Of a stretch of DNA of 51,985 nt, positions 34,080 through 43,545 are shown in pieces (the first letter of the stretch is position 1; every line of letters starts with the position of its first letter). Location: positions 1 through 51,985 of the forward strand of contig JASJDS010000059.1 in assembly GCA_030065055.1 (NCBI GenBank), read 5' to 3'. Source of the stretch: Calothrix sp. MO_192.B10 (GTDB lineage: Bacteria > Cyanobacteriota > Cyanobacteriia > Cyanobacteriales > Nostocaceae). The notes beneath the pieces are model-generated. The model had not been told where the DNA came from. It was given only the letters and a program-made list of their open reading frames with translations, and searched no databases. The position numbers and the translations under genes were made by a program.

Positions 34080-34872
34080 GCGAACTTACACCGTAGAGTT
34101 GGACTTGCTGATATTTGCGGATTTATGCCCAGATATGCCTAGGTTTTTCGAAGCGGTTTCATACTAAGTTGCATTCAAAGATAGTACCCAGTCATTTCAG
34201 TTATCAGTTATCAGTTATCAGTTATCAGTTACCCCATCGATGAATCGAAGGGCTAATGAGAACAAGGAAAACATTTTTGACTCTCCACGGATAAATCCAC
34301 ACGGCTTGTATCCAGTTTATTTTTCGGTCATTGCGACGAAGTCAGCAATCTCATTGACTCGAACTACTATGATAGAACGCAACTTGGTTTCAGTATTTAG
34401 AAATGTCCGCGCCCTAAATGGGTAGTGCTATACAACCTGAAGAACTTTTTCAACAGTTGGTTGCCAAAATTGAAACAGAGAAATAGTTGCAACAACAGAG
34501 ATATACTTCTACTTCATCAACGGAGAAAATACTGTAATTTTGGACACAATATTGAGAAATTATCCGTGGGATCAGTCAAAAAATATGGGACAAACTAATC
34601 ACTTGGGTGTGATATAAATCACACTTATACTTTTTTTGATAATCATAAGAAACAATCGGTCATAGTTGATAAACTATTGCTGATATAGTCTCCTAAGGGA
34701 AGTATATAAAGAGGTATAGTCCTGAGCCGGAACAATAATTTGTCAAAAGTTATCTAAGCTAAATAGCTTCCTTGACTAGACTCAGGGTGAATAAACGTAC
34801 TACAATCGGGCCAAATTATTTCTTAAGGCAGTAGTCAAAAGTAGCATAAATAAATAGGGGGCAGCAATAGGC
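34080..34872. other. Spacer between tnpB and mreB, with repeats and the mreB promoter region
   Basis: The start may hold the TnpB element's right end (ATGCCCAGATATGCC near 34125). At 34196-34230 are AGTTATC heptamers followed by a 100-bp module (34231-34330) also present at 43252-43351. A trace of coding-like sequence (QPEELFQQLVAKIETEK) at about 34430-34486 may be a gene relic. From 34560 to 34872 the DNA is AT-rich and probably carries the mreB promoter and long leader; no specific site is clear. Confidence 0.5.
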
Positions 34873-35916
34873 ATGGGACTTTTTAGCAAGTTTTCCTTGT
34901 CACGGGATATGGGTATTGACCTTGGTACAGCCAATACTCTGGTATATGTATCTGGGAAGGGCATTGTACTGCAAGAGCCTTCGGTAGTTGCGATCGACAA
35001 AAGCGAAAAAGTCGCAATAGCAGTGGGGGATGAAGCCAAAAAAATGTTAGGGCGCACGCCAGAAAATGTGATGGCTTTGCGACCATTGCGAGATGGTGTG
35101 ATTGCTGACTTTGATTCTACGGAGTTGATGTTAAAACATTTCATTCACCGGGTCAATGAAGGAAAGTCTCTGGTATTACCCCGGATTGTGATTGGCATTC
35201 CTAGTGGAGTCACAGGGGTAGAGAGACGAGCAGTCATGGATGCAGCTACCCAGGCAGGAGCTAGAGAAGTTTATTTAATTGATGAACCAGTAGCAGCTGC
35301 CATTGGTGCGGGTTTACCAGTGGCAGAACCAACTGGCAATATGATTATTGATATTGGTGGTGGTACTACAGAAGTTGCAGTTTTGAGCTTGCAAGGTACG
35401 GTATTGAGTGAATCTGTGCGTATTGCTGGAGATGAGTTGACTGACTCCATCTCCCAATATATGAAAAAGGTACATAACCTAGTGATTGGGGAACGCACCG
35501 CCGAAGAAATCAAGATTCGCATCGGTTCAGCTTATCCTACTCAACAAGATGAAGAAGCGGTGATGGAAGTCCGGGGTTTACACTTACTTTCTGGTTTACC
35601 ACGCACTGTAATCCTCAAAGGGCCAGAAATTCGGGAAAGTATGTCAGAACCGCTTTCGGTAATTATTGAAGCTGTAAAACGGACTCTGGAAAGAACTCCT
35701 CCAGAATTAGCTGCTGATATTATCGACCGAGGCATTATGCTAGCTGGTGGTGGGGCTTTACTCAAAGGGTTGGATACTCTAATTAGTCATGAAACGGGGA
35801 TAGTTACCCATGTTTCTGCCGATCCCCTAAGTTGTGTGGTTTTAGGCACAGGCAGGGTACTGGAAAACTTTAAACAATTGGAACGGGTGTTCAGTGGACG
35901 TTCCCGTAATATTTAA
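34873..35916 (+). CDS. mreB: Rod shape-determining protein MreB
   Basis: A 347-residue actin-like ATPase with the phosphate and adenosine motifs of the family (MGIDLGTANTLVYV, IDIGGGTTEVAVLS, GIMLAGGGALLKGLD). It forms filaments that guide lateral peptidoglycan synthesis. It is followed by mreC (96 bp) and mreD (20 bp) on the same strand, the classical operon. AGGGGG lies 11-16 bases before the ATG. Confidence 0.97.
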   Translation: MGLFSKFSLSRDMGIDLGTANTLVYVSGKGIVLQEPSVVAIDKSEKVAIAVGDEAKKMLGRTPENVMALRPLRDGVIADFDSTELMLKHFIHRVNEGKSLVLPRIVIGIPSGVTGVERRAVMDAATQAGAREVYLIDEPVAAAIGAGLPVAEPTGNMIIDIGGGTTEVAVLSLQGTVLSESVRIAGDELTDSISQYMKKVHNLVIGERTAEEIKIRIGSAYPTQQDEEAVMEVRGLHLLSGLPRTVILKGPEIRESMSEPLSVIIEAVKRTLERTPPELAADIIDRGIMLAGGGALLKGLDTLISHETGIVTHVSADPLSCVVLGTGRVLENFKQLERVFSGRSRNI

Positions 35917-36012
35917 TTCCCTGACAATTTATTGATTAATCTAGATATATGGGTTCACCTGTTAGGAAACTCCATATCTCAAAATTCACACTAAAATTAA
36001 TTATTAGTATAT

Positions 36013-36822
36013 ATGTTTACAGCACGTCGTGGTTGGGAGCGTAAGGGGCTACAAATAGGGCTAATTGCTGTAGTTCTTGGTAGTGCTTGGTTAGTTCGAG
36101 AAACTCAAGGTGCAGCCTTGTTGGAATTGTATACAGGAGTTGGCAAGCAGTTTCAAATTTTACAACCAAAACCCAGTAAATTTGATCCTCTAAAAGATGC
36201 CAAGGTTTTGGAGTTACAGGCTCAGATAGTAGATTTGCAAAACCAAAACCAGAAGCTCAAAAGTTTACTTTCATATGTGGAAAAACAGCCTGCTGCGTCC
36301 AAGCCAATTCCTTCTAGAGTTATAGGACGTAGTGCCGATAATTGGTGGCAACAAATAATTATCAATCGCGGTAGTTCGGCAGGGATAAAAAAAGGAGCGA
36401 TTGTCAAGGCGGAGGGTGGTTTAGTCGGCATTGTAGATAGTGTAACTATTAATACAAGTCGCGTGCTGTTAATCACTGACATGAAAAGTACTATAGGTGT
36501 TAATGTCAGTGGTAGTGGTGCTAAAGGGGTTTTGCGGGGTAATTCTTCTGGGGAACCAGTATTAGAGTTTTATGAAAAAGTGCCCAATGTCAAAGTTGGG
36601 GATGTAATTACTACGTCTACATACAGTAAGAAATTTCCTTCAGGATTACCCATAGGAAAAGTTAAGTCTTTGGATTTGACTAAATTACCGGCATCCATTG
36701 CCAAAATCGAGTTGTTTCCACCCATTAGTTCTCTAGATTGGGTAGCGGTGTACTCCCAACCCAGAAAACAGTTGTCGTCAACACCAACGGCTACAGATAA
36801 ACAACCGCAGAAGTCCAATTAG
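36013..36822 (+). CDS. mreC: Rod shape-determining protein MreC
   Basis: A 269-residue membrane-anchored protein: N-terminal helix about 14-30, a coiled coil about 65-90 (LQAQIVDLQNQNQKLKSLLSYVE), and the beta-barrel MreC domain (VIGRSADNWWQQIIINRGSSAGIKKGAIV, GLVGIVDSV). It links MreB with the periplasmic wall synthesis machinery. It lies between mreB and mreD. No good ribosome site precedes the ATG. Confidence 0.94.
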   Translation: MFTARRGWERKGLQIGLIAVVLGSAWLVRETQGAALLELYTGVGKQFQILQPKPSKFDPLKDAKVLELQAQIVDLQNQNQKLKSLLSYVEKQPAASKPIPSRVIGRSADNWWQQIIINRGSSAGIKKGAIVKAEGGLVGIVDSVTINTSRVLLITDMKSTIGVNVSGSGAKGVLRGNSSGEPVLEFYEKVPNVKVGDVITTSTYSKKFPSGLPIGKVKSLDLTKLPASIAKIELFPPISSLDWVAVYSQPRKQLSSTPTATDKQPQKSN

Positions 36823-36842
36823 GTTGAAGTGCGTTTAGGAAA

Positions 36843-37484
36843 ATGAAGATTCAGGGATTTTGGGATCGAAAAACAAAGCAGTCAAAGTCGTCGCAGCAAA
36901 AACGCAAATCAAAGCAGAAGGAAGTTATTCCTTTTTCTAATTGGCATCCTCAAGCACTGCAATTTCTAGATTGGGGGGTGACATTTGGCTCTGTAATTGT
37001 TTTTTTGCTGATGTTACTGACTCGGTTTCCGGGGATGGAGTTGTTGGGTATTGGTCCTAACTGGTTATTAATCTGGGTGGTGGCTTGGAGTGTGAAGCGT
37101 TCGGCATTCCAAGGGGCATTAGCTGGGATAGTTTTGGGATTATTACAAGATGCCATGACTTCTCCCCATCCTACCCATGCTTTGAGTTTGGGGGTGGTAG
37201 GGTTTATCACTGGTTTGATGCAAAAACAGCGATTTATCCAAGAAGATTTTATTTCTATTGCCCTGATAGTATTTGGGATGTCAGCTTTGGCGGACACAAT
37301 TTTTGCCTCCCAACTGAGTTTTACTAGCGATCGCAATCCGGAAGATATTTGGATATACTATCAAAGAATAGCCCTAGCTTCTGCCATTCTCAGCAGTCTG
37401 TGGGCGCCTGTGGTGTACTATCCTTTGAATCGCTGGTGGGAAAGCTTAAAACTGGCTGAAAAGTTAGCTAAAAGTAGATTTTAG
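36843..37484 (+). CDS. mreD: Rod shape-determining protein MreD
   Basis: A 213-residue membrane protein with about five helices after a basic N-terminus (DRKTKQSKSSQQKRKSKQK). It matches cyanobacterial MreD, including GIGPNWLLIWVVAWSVKRSAFQGALAGIVLG. It is last in the mreBCD operon, 20 bp after mreC, and functions with MreC in wall elongation. Confidence 0.9.
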   Translation: MKIQGFWDRKTKQSKSSQQKRKSKQKEVIPFSNWHPQALQFLDWGVTFGSVIVFLLMLLTRFPGMELLGIGPNWLLIWVVAWSVKRSAFQGALAGIVLGLLQDAMTSPHPTHALSLGVVGFITGLMQKQRFIQEDFISIALIVFGMSALADTIFASQLSFTSDRNPEDIWIYYQRIALASAILSSLWAPVVYYPLNRWWESLKLAEKLAKSRF

Positions 37485-37975
37485 GGTGACGAAATTTTCA
37501 GAACTAATGTAATGAACTACTAGAGCATCAATTCAGAGGGATAGATAAGTGTGGGGGGTGTGGGGAGTGTGGGGAGTGTGGGGAGACAAGGGGACAAATT
37601 TTTTCTCATCATCCCATCATCCCATCATCCCATCACCTAGCATTACTGAATCGGTGTTCTAGTGTTCCACCAATGAAACTTTGCTGGGTAAATAAACTTT
37701 TCTCAAAATCTTCTTTCCTTCTTCCTTCGCGCCCTTTGCGCCTTTGTGGCTCATTTATTCTACCCTTCAAAGTTGACTTGCCAGAGTACTAGGGTATTTG
37801 CATTATTCCATCTTCACTAATTCTTCCTGTAAATGTTGCTTGGTTTTTACAACTAAAGAAGTTTCATTTGACTGATATTATTTTACTACAACCTCGCCCG
37901 TGATTCATCTCCTCACTGCACCGTTCCGGTGTGGTGGGAGGATGTCAACTTGTAGATTTTTCCCCACTCAAAATT
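37485..37975. repeat. Repeat-rich spacer between mreD and ribD
   Basis: It contains GTGTGGGGA units (37549-37583), ATCATCCC units (37609-37637), a CGCCCTTTGCGCCTTTGTGG module, AACTAATGTAATGAACTACTAG near 37502 (related to the ends of the element at 51853), and TTGACTGATATTATTTTACT at 37869-37888 shared with 22005-22024. The latter repeat runs almost to the ribD start. No gene is supported. Confidence 0.65.
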
Positions 37976-39160
37976 ATGGATAATTCCCCATTGGTGGCTG
38001 CAAAAGATGCATCTACGTCCAATCATCAACACAACTCGGATGCACCTACACAACCAAAGGTAGGAACTGAATTTGACCGGGAAATGATGCAACGATGCTT
38101 GCATCTCGCTCGTCAGGCTTTGGGGCTTACATCTCCCAATCCCTTGGTAGGGGCGGTAATTGTTAAGGATGGGGAGATTATTGGGGAAGGATTTCATCCC
38201 CGTGCTGGAGAACCCCATGCGGAAGTGTTTGCCCTGAGAGCAGCGGGAGAAAATGCCCGTGGTGCTACTATATACGTTAATTTAGAGCCTTGTAACCATC
38301 ACGGACGAACCCCTCCCTGTTCTGAAGCCTTAATTAAAGCAGGGTTAGCCAAGGTGGTGGTGGGTATGGTAGATCCCAATCCCTTAGTTGGTGGGGGTGG
38401 AATTGCCAAGTTAAAGGCTGCTGGAATTGAAGTGTTGGCGGGAGTTGAAGAAGCAGATTGTCGGCGACTCAATGAGGGTTTTATCCATCGCATTCTCTAT
38501 CACAAACCTTTTGGCATTTTGAAATATGCTATGACTCTAGATGGGAAAATTGCTACCACCAGTGGTCATAGTACCTGGGTGACAAACCAGGTTGCTCGCC
38601 AGACTGTACATAAATTACGGGCTACTTGTGATGCAGTGATTGTCGGTGGAAATACGGTGAGACAAGACAATCCCTATTTAACTAGCCACTCGCAAGGAAT
38701 ACATAATCCCCTGCGAGTGGTGATGAGTCGCAATCTGGATTTACCAACTACAGCTAATTTGTGGGATACAACGGCTGCACCAACTGTTGTATTAACTGAA
38801 GTTGGTGCTAACCCAGAGTTTCAAGGTTTGTTACGTCAGCAAGGGGTGGAAGTGGTAGAATTAGATCCCCTCACTCCTGAGGAGGTAATGTCTTACTTAT
38901 ACGATCGCGGTTTTTGTAGTGTATTGTGGGAGTGTGGTGGTATTTTAGCAGCTAATGCGATCGCTCAAGGTGCGGTACAAAAAGTTTTGGCATTCATTGC
39001 TCCCAAAATTATTGGTGGTAGTCACGCACCTACACCTGTAGGGGATCTCGGTTTTTCTACTATGAATCAGGCTTTGTCCCTAGAAGGTGTAGAAATACGT
39101 GTTGTTGGTTCTGACTGTCTAATTACGGGTTATTTACCCAATAACAAGGGGAGCGGTTAG
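37976..39160 (+). CDS. ribD: Riboflavin biosynthesis deaminase/reductase RibD
   Basis: A bifunctional protein of about 394 residues. The N-terminal deaminase has zinc-binding motifs HAEVFAL and PCNHHGRTPPC; the C-terminal reductase has KYAMTLDGKIATTSGHSTWVT and GGNTVRQDNPYL. It performs the second and third steps of riboflavin synthesis from GTP. The ATG at 37976 is chosen because an upstream GTG at 37931 would read into a dispersed repeat. The first 30 residues are variable. Its TAG overlaps the stop codon of the convergent gene by 4 bp. Confidence 0.93.
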   Translation: MDNSPLVAAKDASTSNHQHNSDAPTQPKVGTEFDREMMQRCLHLARQALGLTSPNPLVGAVIVKDGEIIGEGFHPRAGEPHAEVFALRAAGENARGATIYVNLEPCNHHGRTPPCSEALIKAGLAKVVVGMVDPNPLVGGGGIAKLKAAGIEVLAGVEEADCRRLNEGFIHRILYHKPFGILKYAMTLDGKIATTSGHSTWVTNQVARQTVHKLRATCDAVIVGGNTVRQDNPYLTSHSQGIHNPLRVVMSRNLDLPTTANLWDTTAAPTVVLTEVGANPEFQGLLRQQGVEVVELDPLTPEEVMSYLYDRGFCSVLWECGGILAANAIAQGAVQKVLAFIAPKIIGGSHAPTPVGDLGFSTMNQALSLEGVEIRVVGSDCLITGYLPNNKGSG

Positions 39161-39375
39161 GAATACTGACGTTCATAAGCCATATCGCGGATGAGATGGA
39201 GTCGAGATTTAATATATTCGCTGAGAAAGTCAGTGTCACAACCATCGAGTAAAGCTTGTGTGGCGGTTTGTTTGACTAACCAATGTACCAAGCTATTATC
39301 GTCCATTTGCAACAGCGTCTGGCTGTGAGCGTTTTCTACCACTGACCAAAGCTGACGCATCATCTGAGGAGTCAT
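39157..39375 (-). CDS. Small conserved cyanobacterial protein of unknown function
   Basis: A 72-residue helical, acidic protein (MTPQMMRQLWSVVENAHSQTLLQMDDNSLVHWLVKQ, FLSEYIKSRLHLIRDMAYER). I recognise it as a family conserved in cyanobacteria without a known role. It is convergent with ribD and shares 4 bp with it. Confidence 0.65.
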   Translation of the reverse strand: MTPQMMRQLWSVVENAHSQTLLQMDDNSLVHWLVKQTATQALLDGCDTDFLSEYIKSRLHLIRDMAYERQYS

Positions 39376-39498
39376 CAGGCCTCCATTTTATTATGAGCTT
39401 AGTTGTTTCCAGGATACACAATTTAGTTATATTCTTCCGGGAGGAAAGTGCAAACTGACATAAGGGAACTCCAGGAAATAAATTATCCCACAAGAATG

Positions 39499-39530
39499 GT
39501 TGACAGTTGACAGTTGACAGTTGGCAGTGA
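39499..39530. repeat. TTGACAG heptamer repeat
   Basis: About four copies of TTGACAG, the last changed to TTGGCAG, in the spacer between the small conserved gene and the ABC exporter. Confidence 0.7.
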
Positions 39531-39633
39531 AGTTTACATGTTTTGTTGCCTGATAACTATGGGATGTTTTTTTATCTGGAAGTCCCTAAGTGTGATGACA
39601 AACTTAATTTATTGAATCATAACTTGATGAACT

Positions 39634-41442
39634 TTAAGATTTGAAACCTGATTGAACGCGCCAAAGATTGGCATAAATTCCATTCAATTGTAAAAGTTGT
39701 TCGTGGGTTCCCGACTCTACTAATTGTCCCCGTTCCATGACATAAATACAATTAGCATTGCGGATGGTGGAAAGACGGTGAGCGATCGCAATGGTGGTTC
39801 TATTGACAGTGATTCTTTCTAGCGATCGCTGGATAGCAGCTTCGGTTTCATTATCTACTGCTGAGGTGGCTTCATCTAAAACTAAAATGGGGGGATTCTT
39901 TAGTATAGCTCGTGCGATCGCAATTCTCTGCCTTTGTCCCCCAGATAATTTTTGTCCCCTTTCCCCCACAATGGTGTCATAACCATCGGGCAATCCCATA
40001 ATAAATTGGTGGGCTTCTGCTACCTTCGCCGCCATCATAATTTCCTGATGGGTAACATCAAAGGTTCCATAGGCGATATTCTCGGCGACTGTACCGTGGA
40101 ATAGGAATACATCCTGGCTCACTAAACCAATACACCGACGTAAATCCCGTAAATTTAATTTGTGAATATCAATGCCATCAAGGGTAATATTGCCCGAATG
40201 TAGCTCGTAAAATCGCAACAGTAATTTGACTAAAGTACTTTTACCAGAACCTGTGGTTCCCACAATGGCAATGGTTTGTCCCGCAGGAACGGATAAAGAT
40301 AGATTTTGAATGATGGGTAATCTATCTGCATAGGCGAAAGAGACATTTTCAAACGCCAATTCACCATTCACAGTATCAACTGCTAAGGGAATATCTCCAG
40401 GGTGGATTGCCACCGGAGTATCTAACAAATCCATTACTCGATTCGTCGAAGCCATTGCCCGTTGATATTGGTCAAAGGTTTCCCCTAACCTAGTTAAGGG
40501 CCACAATAATCGCTGAATTAAGAAAACTAAGACACTATAAGCGCCCACAGCAATTTTGCCATTTACCGTTGCCATGCCACCAAATATCATTAATGCTGTA
40601 AAACCTACCAAAATTAGCATTCTGATTATGGGGATGAATGCTGCTGACAGCTTAATTGCTTGATTATTACTCCGACGATATGCCTCACTTTCTCCCGCCA
40701 GACGTTGGCTTTCATAATCTTCCGTGGTAAAACTTTTGATGGTAGTAATACCACTTAAATTATTCGACAACCGAGTATTTAATAATCCCACCTTTTCTCG
40801 GACATCAGCATAGCGAGGAGCAAGTAAATCCTGGTAAGTGAAAGTTCCCCACAAAATAAAGGGAATGGGTAACATTGCCATCCATGCTACACTAGGAGCG
40901 ATCGCAAAGAATGCACCACCAACAATTAATACGGTGGTAGCAACTTGTAAAATATCATTGATACCAGAATCTAAAAAACGTTCTAACTGGTTAATATCAT
41001 CACTGAGGATAGACATCAAACCACCAGTACTGCGTTCTTCAAAATATGCTAATTCTAACTCCTGTAAATGACCATAGGCATCCAAGCGTAAATCATGTTG
41101 AATATTTTGGGCTAAATTCCGCCACAGTCTTTTGTAAGCGTACTCAAACGAAGATTCTAGCATCCAAATAATCACCGTCAGGAAAGAAAGAATTAAGAAT
41201 TGCCAAAAAATATCTTTCACTCCCAACTGGGCAATGATAGAATCTTCCTGCTTTACGACTATATCCACCGCCACACCAATTAAGGCAGGGGGAGCTAAGT
41301 CAAACAGCTTATTCAAAATAGAACCAGCAGTAGCCAGTTTTATTTGCTGACGATACTGCTGTCCATAGTCAAGCAACCGCTTGAGGGGATGGAGTTTTCG
41401 CCTTCTGATTCGCACCCGGTTAGACGTGAATATCTTAGCCAC
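39634..41442 (-). CDS. ABC exporter (fused membrane and ATPase domains)
   Basis: A 602-residue half-transporter of the MsbA/type IV exporter class: six membrane helices at about 35-335, then an ATPase with Walker [10 protein letters not shown], signature LSGGQRQR and Walker [15 protein letters not shown]. It would work as a homodimer to export a lipid, peptide or drug; the substrate is not evident. An SPFH protein gene diverges from it, with 103 bp between start codons. Confidence 0.9.
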   Translation of the reverse strand: MAKIFTSNRVRIRRRKLHPLKRLLDYGQQYRQQIKLATAGSILNKLFDLAPPALIGVAVDIVVKQEDSIIAQLGVKDIFWQFLILSFLTVIIWMLESSFEYAYKRLWRNLAQNIQHDLRLDAYGHLQELELAYFEERSTGGLMSILSDDINQLERFLDSGINDILQVATTVLIVGGAFFAIAPSVAWMAMLPIPFILWGTFTYQDLLAPRYADVREKVGLLNTRLSNNLSGITTIKSFTTEDYESQRLAGESEAYRRSNNQAIKLSAAFIPIIRMLILVGFTALMIFGGMATVNGKIAVGAYSVLVFLIQRLLWPLTRLGETFDQYQRAMASTNRVMDLLDTPVAIHPGDIPLAVDTVNGELAFENVSFAYADRLPIIQNLSLSVPAGQTIAIVGTTGSGKSTLVKLLLRFYELHSGNITLDGIDIHKLNLRDLRRCIGLVSQDVFLFHGTVAENIAYGTFDVTHQEIMMAAKVAEAHQFIMGLPDGYDTIVGERGQKLSGGQRQRIAIARAILKNPPILVLDEATSAVDNETEAAIQRSLERITVNRTTIAIAHRLSTIRNANCIYVMERGQLVESGTHEQLLQLNGIYANLWRVQSGFKS

Positions 41443-41545
41443 AACTACTTAAAACTTGTGTGATGAAGATAGTACCACGTTTGTCAGCAGTAATATCTCA
41501 CCATCCAGCCATATTTTTTTGAGGAATCACCAAGGAGATAAAATT

Positions 41546-42388
41546 TTGAAAAATCAGCAATTAGGTAGTTGGCAAAGTGCAGTCCTAGGCATCATAGTAG
41601 CAATACTAGTAATATTCAGTCTCAATTCCTTTGTGATTATTAATCCTGGTGAAGCTGGAGTTCTCAGTGTTTTAGGTAAAGCTAGAGACGGAGCCTTACT
41701 CGAAGGTTTCCATCTCAAACCACCACTGATTTCCAATGTTGACGTATATGATGTTACGGTACAAAAATATGAAATTCCAGCCCAAAGTTCCACCAAAGAT
41801 TTACAGGAACTATCGGCAAAATTTGCCATCAATTTTCGTATAGATAGACAGCAGGTAGTGGAAATTAGAAGGAAACAGGGAAGTTTGGCAAATATCGTCT
41901 CCAAAATTATTGCACCACAAACCCAGGAATCTTTTAAAATTGCAGCTGCCAGGAGAACCGTAGAAGAGGCAATCACCAAAAGAGCTGAACTGAAGGAGGA
42001 TTTTGATAATGCCTTAGATCAACGCCTAGATAAGTATGGAATCATCGTGTTGGATACCAGCGTGATTGACTTAGCTTTTTCACCAGAGTTTGCTAGAGCA
42101 GTTGAAGAGAAACAAATTGCCGAACAAAAAGCTCAAAGAGCAGTCTATGTAGCCAGGGAAGCAGAGCAACAAGCACAGGCAGAAGTGAATCGTGCCAAAG
42201 GTAAGGCAGAAGCTCAAAGACTACTAGCGGAAACATTGAAAGCTCAAGGAGGACAGTTAGTTCTGCAAAAAGAGGCGATTGAAGCTTGGAAGAGTGGTGG
42301 TGCTCAAATGCCCAAGGTACTTGTCACAGGTGGTGATAAAGGCAGCAGCGTACCATTCATTTTCAATTTGAGTAATATGCAAGATTAA
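41546..42388 (+). CDS. SPFH/prohibitin family membrane protein
   Basis: About 280 residues with one N-terminal membrane helix (LGIIVAILVIFSLNSFVII), a band-7/SPFH domain (about 30-190) and a coiled coil rich in Ala/Glu (EKQIAEQKAQRAVYVAREAEQQAQAE split over 185-240). Such proteins make large membrane rings that influence proteases and membrane domains. The TTG at 41546 is preferred: AAGGAG at 41532-41537 sits 8 bases before it and the protein then begins just ahead of the membrane helix, whereas the upstream frame start adds an unlikely 30 residues. Confidence 0.87.
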   Translation: MKNQQLGSWQSAVLGIIVAILVIFSLNSFVIINPGEAGVLSVLGKARDGALLEGFHLKPPLISNVDVYDVTVQKYEIPAQSSTKDLQELSAKFAINFRIDRQQVVEIRRKQGSLANIVSKIIAPQTQESFKIAAARRTVEEAITKRAELKEDFDNALDQRLDKYGIIVLDTSVIDLAFSPEFARAVEEKQIAEQKAQRAVYVAREAEQQAQAEVNRAKGKAEAQRLLAETLKAQGGQLVLQKEAIEAWKSGGAQMPKVLVTGGDKGSSVPFIFNLSNMQD

Positions 42389-42462
42389 TTGCAAATTATA
42401 TGATTCAAGGTAGATATCCTAGTCAAATCTCTAGCAAACATCCATCAACAATCAAGCGATTT

Positions 42463-42879
42463 ATGACCAGGCAAAATCAGACTCAGATAACCATCCAAGA
42501 AGCGAAGAAAATCCTGAATAAGTTTAATTGTGTAGACATTGCTCCGAGAATTAAGCCATCAGAAAAAGGATTAATTCGTCAAGCTTTACTCTCCATCGCC
42601 AATCTAGCTGACTATCAAATTTTGGGTATTTGTGCTGATACAGCCGAATCAGGATTGTTGGCAATGAAAACTTATTCTTTGGCTTTGGGATATGAACCAC
42701 CAAGCGATTTACCCATGATTGAAGGGCCAGTTTACATTAAGTTAAATGGCAAAAATGGTATTTGTCATCTCGATTCCTATTTTGGTCATCACCGTGGTGT
42801 TTTAGTCTCTTGTCAATCTTATTCCCATGCTGGAATTAATGAAATGTATGGTCATCTTCCCCTGGACTTATTTGTTTAA
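42463..42879 (+). CDS. DUF1824 family protein
   Basis: About 138 residues; a cyanobacterial family (KIKPSEKGLIRQALLSIA-like segment, ESGLLAMKTYSLALGYE, GPVYIKLNGKNGICHLDSYFGHHRGVLVSCQSY) of unknown function. An in-frame ATG at 42400 would add 21 residues of low similarity and lies only 11 bp after the SPFH stop, so translational coupling from that start is also possible. An inverted-repeat element follows the gene. Confidence 0.75.
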   Translation: MTRQNQTQITIQEAKKILNKFNCVDIAPRIKPSEKGLIRQALLSIANLADYQILGICADTAESGLLAMKTYSLALGYEPPSDLPMIEGPVYIKLNGKNGICHLDSYFGHHRGVLVSCQSYSHAGINEMYGHLPLDLFV

Positions 42880-42894
42880 ATCTCAAATTTAGGG

Positions 42895-43170
42895 CATTGC
42901 TGAATCAGGATATGAAACGTCAAAATCACCTTTATTTTTCTTTATAACTTTGCGCCTTTGCGTCTACCCTACCCTGCACCGAAGCCCTTCGGGTGAATCC
43001 TGCGGATACGCTGCGCGTTAGCAAAGCTCCTCTGTTAGCGAAGCTCTCCCGAAGGGAGCAAGAGGCACGCCAGTTCCTTTATGCCGGGGAACCCGTCCAC
43101 CGGACTGGCTCACCGCACTCCGTGCGTAAGACTGCGTGAGGTAAATTCATATTTTCAATCAGCAACGCCG
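42895..43170. mobile_element. Inverted-repeat element with 9-bp target duplication (copy 2)
   Basis: The 276-bp unit begins CATTGCTGAATCAGGATATG and ends CAATCAGCAACGCCG, the same termini as the 111-bp element at 7573-7683 in reverse. It is flanked by perfect AATTTAGGG copies at 42886-42894 and 43171-43179. The interior is a patchwork of other dispersed modules (GCGCGTTAGC, GAAGCTCTCCCGAAGGGAGC, TTATGCCGGGGAACCCGTCC). It encodes nothing. Confidence 0.7.
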
Positions 43171-43218
43171 AATTTAGGGATACTTTTTTCATGGATGAAT
43201 CAGTCAACCGCTGAGCGG

Positions 43219-43407
43219 AAGTCAAAAGTCAAAAGTCAAAAATCAAAAGTATTACCCCATCGATGAATCGAAGGGCTAATGAAATAAGGAAAACATTTTT
43301 GACTCTCCACGGATGAATCCGGGGGCTTGTATCCAGTTTATTTTTTGGTCAAGGAGAATGAGCGAATGAGCGAATGAAGAATTTAGAATTATTACCCCAT
43401 CAATGAA
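43219..43407. repeat. AGTCAAA heptamers plus a shared 100-bp module
   Basis: AGTCAAA heptamers at 43219-43250 are followed by the module 43252-43351, nearly identical to 34231-34330, where it is preceded by AGTTATC heptamers. A third fragment (TTACCCCATCAATGAATCGA) is at 43392-43411. No gene is supported. Confidence 0.75.
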
Positions 43408-43499
43408 TCGAAACAGCAGTAACTCTATAAGTCAACAGTAATCTGTTGATGGTACACCTCTCCCAAATTTATCTGTGGAGTAAATTCCACGTAGAGCAA

Positions 43500-43542
43500 T
43501 CCACAATCCAAAATCCAAAATCTAAAATCTAAAATCCAAAAT
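43500..43542. repeat. ATCYAAA heptamers before the ABC-F gene
   Basis: Five ATCYAAA heptamers end about 5 bp before the ABC-F start codon and occupy the position of the leader and ribosome-binding site; no canonical Shine-Dalgarno sequence is visible there. Confidence 0.65.
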
Positions 43543-43545
43543 CGC

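Noticed and set aside
34240-34425. Small frame before mreB
   Set aside because: It lies in the 100-bp repeat module shared with 43252-43351 and ends in other repeat sequence.
34636-34652. TTTTGATAATCATAAGA as a Zur box upstream of mreB
   Set aside because: Only the nine-base core TGATAATCA is palindromic. It does not fit the 7-1-7 consensus and mreB has no zinc context.
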